Assembly: GCA_027318915.1 (NCBI GenBank)
Contig: DAHVOH010000014.1
Span: 1 to 54,566, forward strand
Length of the DNA stretch: 54,566 nt
Reading direction: 5' to 3'
Source: Clostridiales bacterium
GTDB taxonomy: Bacteria; Bacillota_E; Sulfobacillia; Sulfobacillales; JAIMBI01
Below are positions 41,748 through 49,900 of the stretch, piece by piece (positions within the stretch are counted from its first letter, which is position 1; each line of letters starts with the position of its first letter). The notes beneath the pieces were generated by a model. It did not search any database and was not told where the DNA came from. It worked only from the letters and a program-made list of their open reading frames with translations. The translations under genes and the position numbers were made by a program.

Positions 41748-43654
41748 CGCACTTGACTCCCCGGATCCATTGGCGCCCACGGTCCGACCAGCGCCAAATG
41801 GCCGCGATCATCGGAAGCCGCCAGGATCATGCCTTCCGAGCGGATGCCGCGGATGGTCGCCGGCTCGAGGTTCGCGACCAGGACGACCGACTGTCCCACC
41901 AGGTCTTCAGGGCGATAGTGTTCGGCAATCCCGGAGACCACCGTCCGCTGCTCCCCGCCGAGCTCCAGATCCAGCCGCAGAAGCCGGTCCGTCCCGGCCA
42001 CACGCTCACAGCGGACGACGCGCGCCACCCGGAGATTGAGCGTGCGAAATTCTTCCATGGTGATAAGCGGCGGGGCCGGGTGGGCCGGATGGGCCGGCGC
42101 CGGCCCGGCCGGCGCGGGGTCCGCGGGGCCCATGGGTTCGATGCGGCGAAAGAGCGGCTCTCCGGGCACCGTGCGCGTCCCGGACGCCAATTGTCCGAAG
42201 CGCGCGTCCGACCACTGGGCGATGGCGGGGCTCAACCCCAGCTGCTCTCGGATGCGATTGGGCGTCTCCACCAGAAACGGCGTCAGCAGCACCGCGATCA
42301 CGCGCAGCGTCTCGGCCAAGTGATACAAGACCGCGTCCAGCCGCGGCCGCTCGGCCGGATCCCGCGCCAAGGCCCACGGCTGCCGATCCTCAATGTACCG
42401 ATTGGCGTCGCGCACCAGCATCTGGATGGCGAGGAGAGCCTGGTTCACCTCCAGTCGCTCCATGGAGCCCTCAACGGCCGCCACCGCACGAGCGCAGGCC
42501 TCGCTCAACCCGGTCGATTCCACCCCGGGCTCCGCCGCGGGCACAATCCCCCCGGCGAATCGTCCCACCATCCCCAGGGTTCGATGCAGCAGGTTGCCGA
42601 GGTCATTGGCCAAGTCCACATTGATCCGGGAAATCAGCGCCGCCTCGGTGTAGGTGCCGTCCGCCCCGAAGGGAACCTCCCGCAGGAGATAGTAGCGAAC
42701 GGCATCCAGTCCATAGGTGTCAATCAACTCCACCGGATCGACGGTATTGCCCCGTGACTTCGAGATCTTGACGTCTTCCAACAGCAGCCAGCCATGGCCA
42801 AAGACGCAGCGCGGCAGCGGGAGGTCCGCCGCCATGAGGATGATGGGCCAGATGACGGAGTGAAATCGCACGATTTCCTTGCCCACGAGGTGAACATCGG
42901 CCGGCCACGTGCCTCGGAATCGCTCCGGGTCGTCCAGGTATCCGGCGGAGGTGATGTAGTTGATCAACGCGTCGAACCAGACATAGATCGTGTGGTCAGG
43001 GTCATGGGGGACCGGGATGCCCCAGCGGACGCCACGTCGGGACACCGAGAGGTCGTCCAAACCCTGTTCAACGAAGTTCGTCATCTCGTGCAGGCGGCTG
43101 GGCGGCTGGATGAACTCGGGATGCCGGCGGTAGTGTTCCAGCAACCGGTCTTGATACCGGCTCAAGCGGAAGAAATAGCTTTCCTCCTGGACCCGTTCCA
43201 CCGGTCGCCCGCAATCCGGGCATCGTCCGTCCACCAGCCGCGCCTCGGGCCAAAACGCTTCGTCCGGCTGACAGTACCAGCCCTCGTACAGCCCTTTATA
43301 AATGTCGTTCTGGTCCAGGAGCTTCTGAAAAACGGCTTGGACCACCCGCTCATGGCGGGGCTCCGTGGTCCGCACGAAGTCGTCGTAGCTGATGTGGAGC
43401 CGGGACCACAGACGCTGGATGCCCGCGACGATGCCGTCCACCATCTCCCGCGGCGCCAGCCCTTGGGCCGCCGCCCGGCGCTCAATGTTCTGCCCGTGCT
43501 CGTCGGTGCCCGTGGAGAACCACACCGACTCGCCCCGCATCCGGTGGTACCGGGCCAGCGCGTCTGCCGCCACGGTGGTGTACGCGTGCCCGATGTGCAG
43601 GTTGTCGCTGGGATAGTAGATTGGTGTTGAGATGAACCATCGCTGACTGCCCAC
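41744..43654 (-). CDS. metG: Methionyl-tRNA synthetase
   Basis: A 636-residue enzyme of the long type. The signature HIGHAYTT is at 20-26, a CxxC zinc knuckle (GRCPDCGRPVERV) sits in the connective domain, and the KMSKS loop appears as KISKSRGN. The C-terminal tRNA-binding domain (about 530-636, TLNLRVARVVRCERV ... SVVLVANLEPATIRGIRSEGMIL) is present. The GTG at 43654 has AAGGGGGC seven bases upstream. The ATG at 43675 is possible but has no ribosome site. Reading further up would run through the T-box leader. Controlled by uncharged tRNA-Met through that leader. Confidence 0.96.
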   Translation of the reverse strand: MGSQRWFISTPIYYPSDNLHIGHAYTTVAADALARYHRMRGESVWFSTGTDEHGQNIERRAAAQGLAPREMVDGIVAGIQRLWSRLHISYDDFVRTTEPRHERVVQAVFQKLLDQNDIYKGLYEGWYCQPDEAFWPEARLVDGRCPDCGRPVERVQEESYFFRLSRYQDRLLEHYRRHPEFIQPPSRLHEMTNFVEQGLDDLSVSRRGVRWGIPVPHDPDHTIYVWFDALINYITSAGYLDDPERFRGTWPADVHLVGKEIVRFHSVIWPIILMAADLPLPRCVFGHGWLLLEDVKISKSRGNTVDPVELIDTYGLDAVRYYLLREVPFGADGTYTEAALISRINVDLANDLGNLLHRTLGMVGRFAGGIVPAAEPGVESTGLSEACARAVAAVEGSMERLEVNQALLAIQMLVRDANRYIEDRQPWALARDPAERPRLDAVLYHLAETLRVIAVLLTPFLVETPNRIREQLGLSPAIAQWSDARFGQLASGTRTVPGEPLFRRIEPMGPADPAPAGPAPAHPAHPAPPLITMEEFRTLNLRVARVVRCERVAGTDRLLRLDLELGGEQRTVVSGIAEHYRPEDLVGQSVVLVANLEPATIRGIRSEGMILAASDDRGHLALVGPWAPMDPGSQVR

Positions 43655-43710
43655 TGTGCGCCCCCTTGTCTCCATCCACGCCGCTTGCCGTTTGGCCGCC
43701 CCGCACCCAC

Positions 43711-43914
43711 AAAAAAACCGCCCCTCCAAGGGGCGAAGTTCCCTTCGCGGTACCACCCTTATTCGCCGGCCAACCAGCCTCTCACCCCATAACGGAGGTC
43801 CCCGGATCGCCCTACTGCTTTCAAGCGACCAGCTCCGGGTCCATCGCCCGGGCGTGCCGGCTCTCATCCTCCCGGCTCGCTGTGCTTGCCCGATCCCAAC
43901 CCTTCATCGCCTGT
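43711..43914 (-). promoter_or_regulatory. T-box leader of metG
   Basis: The minus strand carries the T-box sequence AGGGTGGTACCGCG (43746-43759), followed by a terminator (CGCCCCT/AGGGGCG stem, then TTTTTTT, 43711-43735). A compact stem I is closed by AGCGA/TCGCT and CCGGG/CCCGG. The triplet ATG at 43842-43844, followed by GAC, is a fair specifier for methionine. Binding of uncharged tRNA-Met would open the terminator and allow metG-tatD-yabE transcription. The specifier is read by eye. Confidence 0.9.
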
Positions 43915-43920
43915 GGTGGG

Positions 43921-43949
43921 AGTCTACCAAATCCGTCGCGCCGCGTCAA
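43921..43949 (-). promoter_or_regulatory. Sigma-A promoter of the metG unit
   Basis: Minus strand: TTGACG (43944-43949), 17 bases, TAGACT (43921-43926). It lies just upstream of the T-box leader. Confidence 0.72.
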
Positions 43950-44011
43950 AGTCGCTCCGATGGCGTGGGGCCGGCCCCGTTCGACAATCTCTGCAGGATG
44001 TCGACGAGCCG

Positions 44012-44040
44012 TTGCGGTTGTTGGGAGGTTTTGGTATCGT
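44012..44040 (+). promoter_or_regulatory. Candidate promoter of abrB
   Basis: TTGCGG (44012-44017), 17 bases, TATCGT (44035-44040). It lies 33 bases before the start codon. Confidence 0.4.
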
Positions 44041-44073
44041 GGAAGTAGTTTTGGTCGAATTGGGGGTGTGACC

Positions 44074-44322
44074 ATGAAGTCAACCGGGATCGTGCGTCGA
44101 GTCGACGAGTTGGGTCGAGTCGTTCTGCCGATTGAGCTCCGGCGAACGCTCAACATCGCGGATCGTGATTCTCTTGAAATCTATGTCGACGGAGAAAAGA
44201 TCGTGCTCCGGAAGTATGAGCCGGCGTGCGTGTTCTGCGGCAGCCTTGACAACGTGGGGCCGTTCAAAGGCAAGAACGTCTGCGCGGCGTGCCTGCAGGG
44301 TTTGAAGAGTCAAGTCGTCTGA
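44074..44322 (+). CDS. abrB: AbrB-family transition-state regulator
   Basis: An 82-residue DNA-binding protein. Residues 1-50 form the AbrB swapped-hairpin fold (KSTGIVRRVDELGRVVLPIELRRTLNI, then LEIYVDGEKIVLRKYEP). The C-terminal part is a small zinc-ribbon-like piece with two CxxC pairs (CVFCG and CAAC). AbrB represses post-exponential genes in Bacillus. The ATG has a GGGGGTG box. It is the only plus-strand gene in this part of the block. Its last 13 bases overlap tail-to-tail with rsmI. The same order (abrB beside metS and rsmI) is found in Bacillus. Confidence 0.93.
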   Translation: MKSTGIVRRVDELGRVVLPIELRRTLNIADRDSLEIYVDGEKIVLRKYEPACVFCGSLDNVGPFKGKNVCAACLQGLKSQVV

Positions 44323-45158
44323 TGACCGTGCCAGCGCTGGTAGAGCCCGCGGCGGGAGACGCCCGCCTGCTCGGCCACCCGGCGGACGGCCTCGCGGTCG
44401 GACAGCCCACGCTCGACGTGCGTCGCCACCAGGCCCAACAATGCGCCCCAGTCCACCGTGGTGGGCTGGGGTGATTGTTGACCCAGGACCAGGGTGAATT
44501 CTCCCCGCGGCGGCGCGACCGCCCAGTGACTCGGCGCCCGGGCGGCCGGACCGCGCCAGAGTTCCTCATGCAGTTTGGTCAACTCCCGGGCCACCAGAAG
44601 AGGTCGCTCGGGGACGGCGTCGGCCAACCGCTGCATCACGTCCAACACCCGTCCGGGTGCCTCGTAAACCACCTGCGTGGCGGGACATTCCGCCAGACGG
44701 CCAATCGCCGCGGAGCGGGCGCCGCCCCGCGGGGGCAGAAACCCCCACAGCACCATCGGCAGGGAAAACCCCGAGACGGCAAAGGCGGTCACCCCGGCGC
44801 TGGGCCCGGGAACGGCCGAGATGCCGATGCCGGCCTGCCATGCCGCTTCCACCACCGCTTGACCCGGGTCCGAAACGGCCGGCAGACCGGCATCGGACAC
44901 CAGCGCCACAATCTTTCCCTCCGCCAATTGGGCCATCAGCCCCTGGATCTGTTCCGGCGGCGAATGCTGGTGGTGGCTCACGATGGGAGCCACCACCCCC
45001 TCGCGCCGGAGCCACGGACCACTGACGCGGGTGTCCTCGGCGAGGATCAGGTCCGCCTCCCGCAGGACGGCCAGGGCTCGGGGCGGCATGTCCTGCAGGT
45101 TGCCGATGGGCGTTGCTACGAGATAGAGGTGGCCGCTTTGTGTCCATCGTCTGTCCAT
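44310..45158 (-). CDS. rsmI: 16S rRNA 2'-O-methyltransferase RsmI
   Basis: A 282-residue AdoMet methyltransferase acting on 16S rRNA C1402. The tetrapyrrole-methylase fold pattern is visible: LVATPIGNLQDMPPRAL, the LAEDTRVSG turn, ALVSDAGLPAVSDPG and AVPGPSAGVTAF, then WGFLPPRGG. The C-terminal 45 residues carry a helix-turn-helix-like tail (SDREAVRRVAEQAGVSRRGLY), also usual for the family. The ATG at 45158 is preceded by AAGGAAG at some distance. It overlaps the GIY-YIG gene upstream. Confidence 0.94.
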   Translation of the reverse strand: MDRRWTQSGHLYLVATPIGNLQDMPPRALAVLREADLILAEDTRVSGPWLRREGVVAPIVSHHQHSPPEQIQGLMAQLAEGKIVALVSDAGLPAVSDPGQAVVEAAWQAGIGISAVPGPSAGVTAFAVSGFSLPMVLWGFLPPRGGARSAAIGRLAECPATQVVYEAPGRVLDVMQRLADAVPERPLLVARELTKLHEELWRGPAARAPSHWAVAPPRGEFTLVLGQQSPQPTTVDWGALLGLVATHVERGLSDREAVRRVAEQAGVSRRGLYQRWHGHQTT

Positions 45159-45448
45159 GACCGCGCCAAAGCTTCCTTTCGTGATCGGGACCACTGCTTG
45201 ATCTCGCGCTCGCGGCGGAGCGCTGCGGACCGGGAGGCCGCCGCCTCCACCCAAACCAGCGACAGCGGCTGGCGCCCGCGTGTGTAACGCGCTCCCCGCC
45301 CCTGTCGGTGGGCCGCCAGCCGCCGCATCACGTCACGCGTCACGCCGCAGTACAGGGAGTTGTCCCCACACCGCAGCAGATAGACCCACCAGCATTCACT
45401 GGTCAAAGGCCGCCGCCAAATTCTGCCGCACCACTTCCCGATTGGCAT
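45116..45448 (-). CDS. GIY-YIG domain protein (YazA/UPF0213-like)
   Basis: A small protein that is almost only a GIY-YIG nuclease domain: WWVYLLRCGDNSLYCGVTRDVMRRLAAH gives the modified GIY/YIG strands (VYLL ... LYCG) and the conserved Arg, then the ARYTRGR and RREREIKQW blocks follow. Function is not established; relatives are structure-specific nucleases. Start uncertain: the ATG at 45448 has GGAG six bases upstream but overlaps holB by 53 bases. A TTG at 45406 overlaps less and gives the usual length. Same position as yazA in Bacillus. Confidence 0.8.
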   Translation of the reverse strand: MPIGKWCGRIWRRPLTSECWWVYLLRCGDNSLYCGVTRDVMRRLAAHRQGRGARYTRGRQPLSLVWVEAAASRSAALRREREIKQWSRSRKEALARSWTDDGHKAATSIS

Positions 45449-46103
45449 TGCGCTCCAGTGCCAAGGCCGCCTCCACCACGGCGTCCCATCGCCGGATGAG
45501 CCTCAACGGGTCCTCGTGGGCTTCACCCTGGGAGATTTCGGCCCGAATCGCGACCGCGGCGGGCAGGAGGCGGTCGGTCCAGTCGGTCCCCGTCCACACT
45601 TCGTCCCATGCAAAATTCCGCGGCCGCTCCTCCTCCGTCCCGCCCCTCAATGCCAGCCAACGGCACCGCGACTTGAGCGTCGGCAAAATGGTGTGCAGTC
45701 CGTCCGTGGTCAGCAGCACCACGACGCGGGGCGGGGGTTCCTCCAGCAACTTCAGCAGCAAATTGCCCGCGTCCGGCGTCAGACGATGGGCATCGCGCAC
45801 CACAAACACACGGGTGTCCCCCATCACCGGGGGCACCAAAGACTGTTCCGGCCAACCCCGCACCGCGTCGCGCCCGATGGCCCGCCCGTTGGCCGGCGCC
45901 ACCTCCACCCAGTCCGGATGCGGCCCCGGACGGCAGGCGCGACAGTCCCCGCAGGGGGTCTCGGCGGAACATAAGAGACGTCCCCGCAACGCCGCCAACG
46001 CCGCCGCGAGGTGGGCATCGTCCACCTCCAAGAGGAAGGCGTGGCCCCGACGACGCCGGACCGTCAAGCCGACGGCGGCCAGCCGGTCCTCAAAACTTTT
46101 CAT
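45396..46103 (-). CDS. holB: DNA polymerase III delta-prime subunit
   Basis: A 235-residue clamp-loader subunit. The four-cysteine zinc module (CSAETPCGDCRAC, about 45-57) and the SRC motif (LKSRCRW) are present, as is the RDAHRLTPDAGNLLLKLLEEPPP block in the sensor region. The nucleotide loop is absent (the place reads HAFLLEVDDAH), which is allowed since delta-prime does not hydrolyse ATP. It is shorter than most HolB proteins (about 330), lacking much of the C-terminal domain. It overlaps darA by 14 bases. Confidence 0.83.
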   Translation of the reverse strand: MKSFEDRLAAVGLTVRRRRGHAFLLEVDDAHLAAALAALRGRLLCSAETPCGDCRACRPGPHPDWVEVAPANGRAIGRDAVRGWPEQSLVPPVMGDTRVFVVRDAHRLTPDAGNLLLKLLEEPPPRVVVLLTTDGLHTILPTLKSRCRWLALRGGTEEERPRNFAWDEVWTGTDWTDRLLPAAVAIRAEISQGEAHEDPLRLIRRWDAVVEAALALERNANREVVRQNLAAAFDQ

Positions 46104-46416
46104 AGCGGTCGACGGACAGCACGAAGATGGTCGCGCCCCCGACGGTGACCTCCACGGGAAACGGCACGTAAGGCTCCCCGCTGTGCGTCGGCGTGGCGGG
46201 GGTCAGGGTCTCCTGGCGCACCGACGATGTGCGGCGCAGCACGGCCATCACCTGCTCCACGTCCGGCTCTTCGGTCCCCACCAGGATAGTGGTGTTGCCC
46301 TCTCGCAAAAATCCTCCCGTACTGGCCAGTTTGGTGGCGCGAAAACCGCGGCGGTTGAGTTCATTGAGGGCGGTCAATCCGTCTTTGTCCTGCAGGATCG
46401 CGATAATTAGCTTCAT
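46090..46416 (-). CDS. darA: Cyclic di-AMP receptor DarA/PstA (YaaQ, DUF970)
   Basis: A 108-residue PII-like protein that binds c-di-AMP. The family pattern is complete: MKLIIAILQDKDGLTALNELNRRGFRATKLASTGGFLREGNTT (1-43), then GTEEPDVEQVM, and the C-terminal VEVTVGGATIFVLSVDRYEKF. The ATG at 46416 shares ATGA with the tmk stop. AAGGGAGAC precedes it. In Bacillus it lies beside tmk in the same order. Its output target is unknown. Confidence 0.95.
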   Translation of the reverse strand: MKLIIAILQDKDGLTALNELNRRGFRATKLASTGGFLREGNTTILVGTEEPDVEQVMAVLRRTSSVRQETLTPATPTHSGEPYVPFPVEVTVGGATIFVLSVDRYEKF

Positions 46417-47036
46417 CCGCGGACGTCTCCCTTCCGTGCTAAATAGGGTTCCACAATCGTCCGGATGCGATCCGCCACCGCCTCGGGCGCGCCGTCCGCC
46501 TCCACTATTTGGATGCGCGAGCATTCGTCGGCCAGGCGGCGATATCCTGCCCGCACCCGCGCTTGAAATGCTTCGTCTCGACGTTCCATGCGGTCGCGGC
46601 GGCCGGCGGGATCTTCGTGCGCCGCCCCCAGCAGCAGCAGGGTCACCACCGGCTCGAGGCCGCCGGTGGCCACGGCATTGACGGCGCGCACAGCCTCTAC
46701 GCCGACGCCCGTGCCAAAGCCTTGATAGGCGACGCTGGAGTCCACATAACGATCCAGGATCACGATCCGCCCGTCGGCCAGAGCCGGCCTAACCACCCGG
46801 CCGACCAATTCGGCGCGAGCCGCTGCAAATAACAACGCTTCCGTGACCGGCAAGGGTTCCCAGGGAGATTCCAGCAGCAGCGCGCGGATCTGCTCGCCCA
46901 ACTCGGTACCGCCCGGCTCCCGCGCCACCAGGACCCGTTCGCCCCGGCCCGCCAGCCATTGGCTAAGCCGCTCAATCTGCGTTGACTTCCCCACATTATC
47001 GGGACCCTCGAAGGTGATCAAGCATCCACGATCCAT
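46413..47036 (-). CDS. tmk: Thymidylate kinase
   Basis: A 207-residue kinase making dTDP from dTMP. The P-loop FEGPDNVGKSTQ (9-20), the DRYVDSSVAYQG block and the LID region RRDRMERRDEAF are intact. The P-loop carries Pro-Asp-Asn-Val where most enzymes have Asp-Gly-Ala. The ATG at 47036 is chosen over a GTG two codons earlier, since GGAG lies five bases before it. It overlaps the decarboxylase by 19 bases and darA by four. Confidence 0.94.
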   Translation of the reverse strand: MDRGCLITFEGPDNVGKSTQIERLSQWLAGRGERVLVAREPGGTELGEQIRALLLESPWEPLPVTEALLFAAARAELVGRVVRPALADGRIVILDRYVDSSVAYQGFGTGVGVEAVRAVNAVATGGLEPVVTLLLLGAAHEDPAGRRDRMERRDEAFQARVRAGYRRLADECSRIQIVEADGAPEAVADRIRTIVEPYLARKGDVRG

Positions 47037-48382
47037 AGCCACTCCGCCCCTTCGTCGAGCTCCAGTCCTTCAACCGGCCAGCCTTGTCGGCGGATTTCCC
47101 GGAGATAAGCCACGACCGGTCCGTCCAACCGCTCTCCCGGCATCACCAAGGGGATGCCGGGCGGATACGGGGTGAGCGCCGTCGCGGCCACCTCACCCCG
47201 GGCCCGCGCCAGGGGCAGCCGCCGCCGCGGAGCGCACCAGGCGGAGGCCGGCGTCATGGCGGCCGTGGGCAAGGGCGGGGCGGCATAGCGAACGCGGGGA
47301 ACCGTGGGCGCCCCCACCGCCAGCACGGCCTGCCGGCGCGCCGCGTCATCCCAGCCTTGCGCCGGGCCAAATTCCAGGGTGACATGCATGAGTCCGGTCG
47401 CTTCCGGCTCGTACCCCCGCTCGCGCAGCGCACGCGCCATGCGCGGGCCGTCTCCCCATATCGTCAACTTGGCCACATCCACGACGTCTCCCGCCTGAGC
47501 CCGCTCCGCCTGCCATATCCGGTATCCTCGGGCGCACGCCCAATCCCGGAGCGCCCACATCTCGGCGGCAAATGCTCCCCAGCCGCCATCGCCCGCGTCC
47601 CGCTGCACGGCATAGGCCTCCAGGCCGGCCAGCAGCAGATAGGACGGGGAGGACGTCCCCAAAAGCCTCCACCAGGCATCCACCGCCGGCCAATCCTGCC
47701 GGGCCACCAGGAGTCCCGATTGGGTCAGCACCGGCTCCGTTTTGTGCACCCCGTGGGCCGCCATGTCGGCCCCCAAACTCAGCGCGTGCGGAGGCAGATG
47801 CGGGTGCCGGCCAAAGTGCGCCCCGTGCGCGGCGTCCACAAACACCCGGGCGCCGGCGGCGGTCAGCGGCCCGACCGCGCCGGCCAGCCCGTCATATGTC
47901 GGCGACACGAGAAGGCAGTGCCGAAAACCGTCCGCCAAGGCAGCCTGCCAAGACGGCAAGGGGGGCGGAATCCAGAGCCCCCAGTCGGGATCGACGGTGC
48001 CGCTCACCCAACGAACCGTCCAGTTGCCCAGAATGGCCGCCGCCAGCACGCTTTTGTGAGCGCCCCGGTCCATGGCCACGGACGCCCCCGACCCCGCCCA
48101 CCCCAGCGACCCCGCCATCACCGGCAACGTCGCGCCCTGCACGGACAGCCACACCCGGCGCGCCCCGTATGAGCGGGCCAACCGATCGGCCAGGTCCCGC
48201 AGCACCCCGGACGGCTGGGCCAAGTTGTCCAAGCCTTCCGTTTCGGTGAGATCGTTCGCCCACGTCAAAAAGTCCGCCGCGCGAGGCTCCCGCCCGAAGT
48301 GGCCCGGCATGTGCAGACGGCGGCGGGTGGAGGCGCGGCGCATCGCGTCGTACAGGGGCCGAGCCGGTTCCTCAGGACCCAC
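47018..48382 (-). CDS. Orn/Lys/Arg decarboxylase family protein (YaaO-like)
   Basis: A 454-residue PLP enzyme of fold type I. LHMPGHFG at residues 23-30, the DNLAQPSG block, Asp183 in VDAAHGAHFG and the Schiff-base Lys214 in HGVHKTEPVLTQSG are in place. Family members decarboxylate arginine or lysine, for polyamine synthesis. Arginine would also link to cyanophycin turnover, but the substrate cannot be fixed from sequence. The GTG at 48382 has GGGGGGAG eight bases upstream and overlaps the membrane-protein gene by 11 bases. It lies directly before tmk, as yaaO does in Bacillus. Confidence 0.87.
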   Translation of the reverse strand: MGPEEPARPLYDAMRRASTRRRLHMPGHFGREPRAADFLTWANDLTETEGLDNLAQPSGVLRDLADRLARSYGARRVWLSVQGATLPVMAGSLGWAGSGASVAMDRGAHKSVLAAAILGNWTVRWVSGTVDPDWGLWIPPPLPSWQAALADGFRHCLLVSPTYDGLAGAVGPLTAAGARVFVDAAHGAHFGRHPHLPPHALSLGADMAAHGVHKTEPVLTQSGLLVARQDWPAVDAWWRLLGTSSPSYLLLAGLEAYAVQRDAGDGGWGAFAAEMWALRDWACARGYRIWQAERAQAGDVVDVAKLTIWGDGPRMARALRERGYEPEATGLMHVTLEFGPAQGWDDAARRQAVLAVGAPTVPRVRYAAPPLPTAAMTPASAWCAPRRRLPLARARGEVAATALTPYPPGIPLVMPGERLDGPVVAYLREIRRQGWPVEGLELDEGAEWLWIVDA

Positions 48383-49820
48383 CGCCGACTCCCCCCGCCG
48401 GGTTGGCTTCGGCGGCAATCCAGCTCCCGCGGTGCCGAAATATCTCAGCCGTGCGCGAACGCCACACCAGCTGCCACCTCCGGTCGTGGGCCAGAAACAC
48501 ACCGAGCGGCGTGTCGGGGGTCCACAGCACATAGTCTACCTGATAGCGCGCCAGAATCGTGTCGGGATCCCGGGTCAGGTTTCGCAAGGCCAAATATTCG
48601 CTCAAAATGCCGGTCCCGGCATAGAGATTGGTCCGCCCGTCGATGAACACCGGTATGCCACGGAAGATGAGATAGTCTCCCCAACGGTAGCGGGTAAAAA
48701 TCCGCCCGGGATGCCGATCGAGGTAGCGGACGGCCAGGACCGGTTCGGCCGTTGGCGTCCCCGGCGGGACGGGGCGTCCCCCCAGCGTGACCGCCCCCAA
48801 GAGGGCGACGGCCAACAATCCGACGGGCCAGGGGATCTTCCGGCTCCAGTCGGACCAGGGCCGAAAGCCCGCCGCCAGAGCGGCCCACGCTTCCAGCCAA
48901 TAGGGCAGGAAGCGGACCGCATGCAGGGTGGCCACCAGCAAACCTCCGGTCAACACCACGTCGGACCAATTGACCGTCGTGTCGGCAACCGCCAGCCATA
49001 TCAAGGTGACCGCCAAGGGCAGCGCCACCAACAGCAGCAGGATGAGCACATGAAAATCCGGGGACTGCCATTCGGCTATCAGACCGGTGATGCTGGGGTT
49101 GAACGTGCTTTGCCACGTGTAGTTCAGGAGGCCGAAGCCATGCGGGTTGACCAGCGCCAGCAGCGACGAGGCGGCAAATGTCGCCAGCGCATCCCGCCGG
49201 CGAAGAGTCTCGGTGGCAATTCGCCCCCACTTGACCGGCACCCACGCCCAAAGCACCTCCAGCCCCAGGATCAAAAGGCCCAACAGAAAGCTGCCGTGCA
49301 GGTTGGCCCACACCAGCAGCAGAGGCGGAATCACCAAGAGTCGCCGGGGAGCCTTTCGCGCCGTGGTCAGAAGCCACATCAGCAGCGGGAAGAAAACGTA
49401 GCTAATTTCTTGTGGGCGGTCGCGGAGAAACACCAACAGACCCAGCCCGGTGACCAGGGTCAGCAAGCCCACCCAGGTCCATCCGGCACCCCGGCTTCTG
49501 GCCAGTCCGGCCACCGCCAGGATGGCGCACGACGCCAGTCCCGCGGAGAACACCCACAGCGCGCCGCGACCAAAGACGCCGATGGACCAGGCCAGCAGGA
49601 CCTCGTAGCCCCACTCCTGGTCAAACCACGATCGGCCGTGCACCGTATACGAAAACGGATCCACCCGGACCACTTCGTGGTGCAGCAGCATCCACCGGCC
49701 CGCCGCCCACTGCCAGAACACGTCGCCGGAAATGCCGGTGAACAAGGCGACGTGCCAGACCAGCAGAATCGCCGTGGCCACCCCGATCCAGCCCAGGGGC
49801 ACCTTTCTCCAACGCGCCAT
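48372..49820 (-). CDS. Polytopic membrane protein, GT-C glycosyltransferase-like
   Basis: A 482-residue protein with about ten membrane segments. After the first segment (12-32), the loop GDVFWQWAAGRWMLLHHEVVRVDPFSYT shows a WQ-x-AxGRxM-DPFS pattern seen in mannosyl- and oligosaccharyl-transferase-like membrane enzymes. The extracytoplasmic C-terminal domain (about 365-482) carries RYRWGDYLIFRGIPVFIDGRTNLY, also met in this group. The donor is expected to be lipid-linked. The exact substrate is unknown. The ATG at 49820 has GGGGAAGG seven bases upstream. Its end overlaps the decarboxylase start. Confidence 0.7.
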   Translation of the reverse strand: MARWRKVPLGWIGVATAILLVWHVALFTGISGDVFWQWAAGRWMLLHHEVVRVDPFSYTVHGRSWFDQEWGYEVLLAWSIGVFGRGALWVFSAGLASCAILAVAGLARSRGAGWTWVGLLTLVTGLGLLVFLRDRPQEISYVFFPLLMWLLTTARKAPRRLLVIPPLLLVWANLHGSFLLGLLILGLEVLWAWVPVKWGRIATETLRRRDALATFAASSLLALVNPHGFGLLNYTWQSTFNPSITGLIAEWQSPDFHVLILLLLVALPLAVTLIWLAVADTTVNWSDVVLTGGLLVATLHAVRFLPYWLEAWAALAAGFRPWSDWSRKIPWPVGLLAVALLGAVTLGGRPVPPGTPTAEPVLAVRYLDRHPGRIFTRYRWGDYLIFRGIPVFIDGRTNLYAGTGILSEYLALRNLTRDPDTILARYQVDYVLWTPDTPLGVFLAHDRRWQLVWRSRTAEIFRHRGSWIAAEANPAGGVGGGS

Positions 49821-49900
49821 TCTCACACCTTCCCCGCTGACGGGCTTCCGCCTCGACTACTTTCTACGCCGCCGGCATACGGGAAAACGGAGGGATGGGC

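Noticed and set aside
43655..43867. Upstream extension of metG
   Set aside because: The frame stays open by chance through the T-box leader and its terminator.
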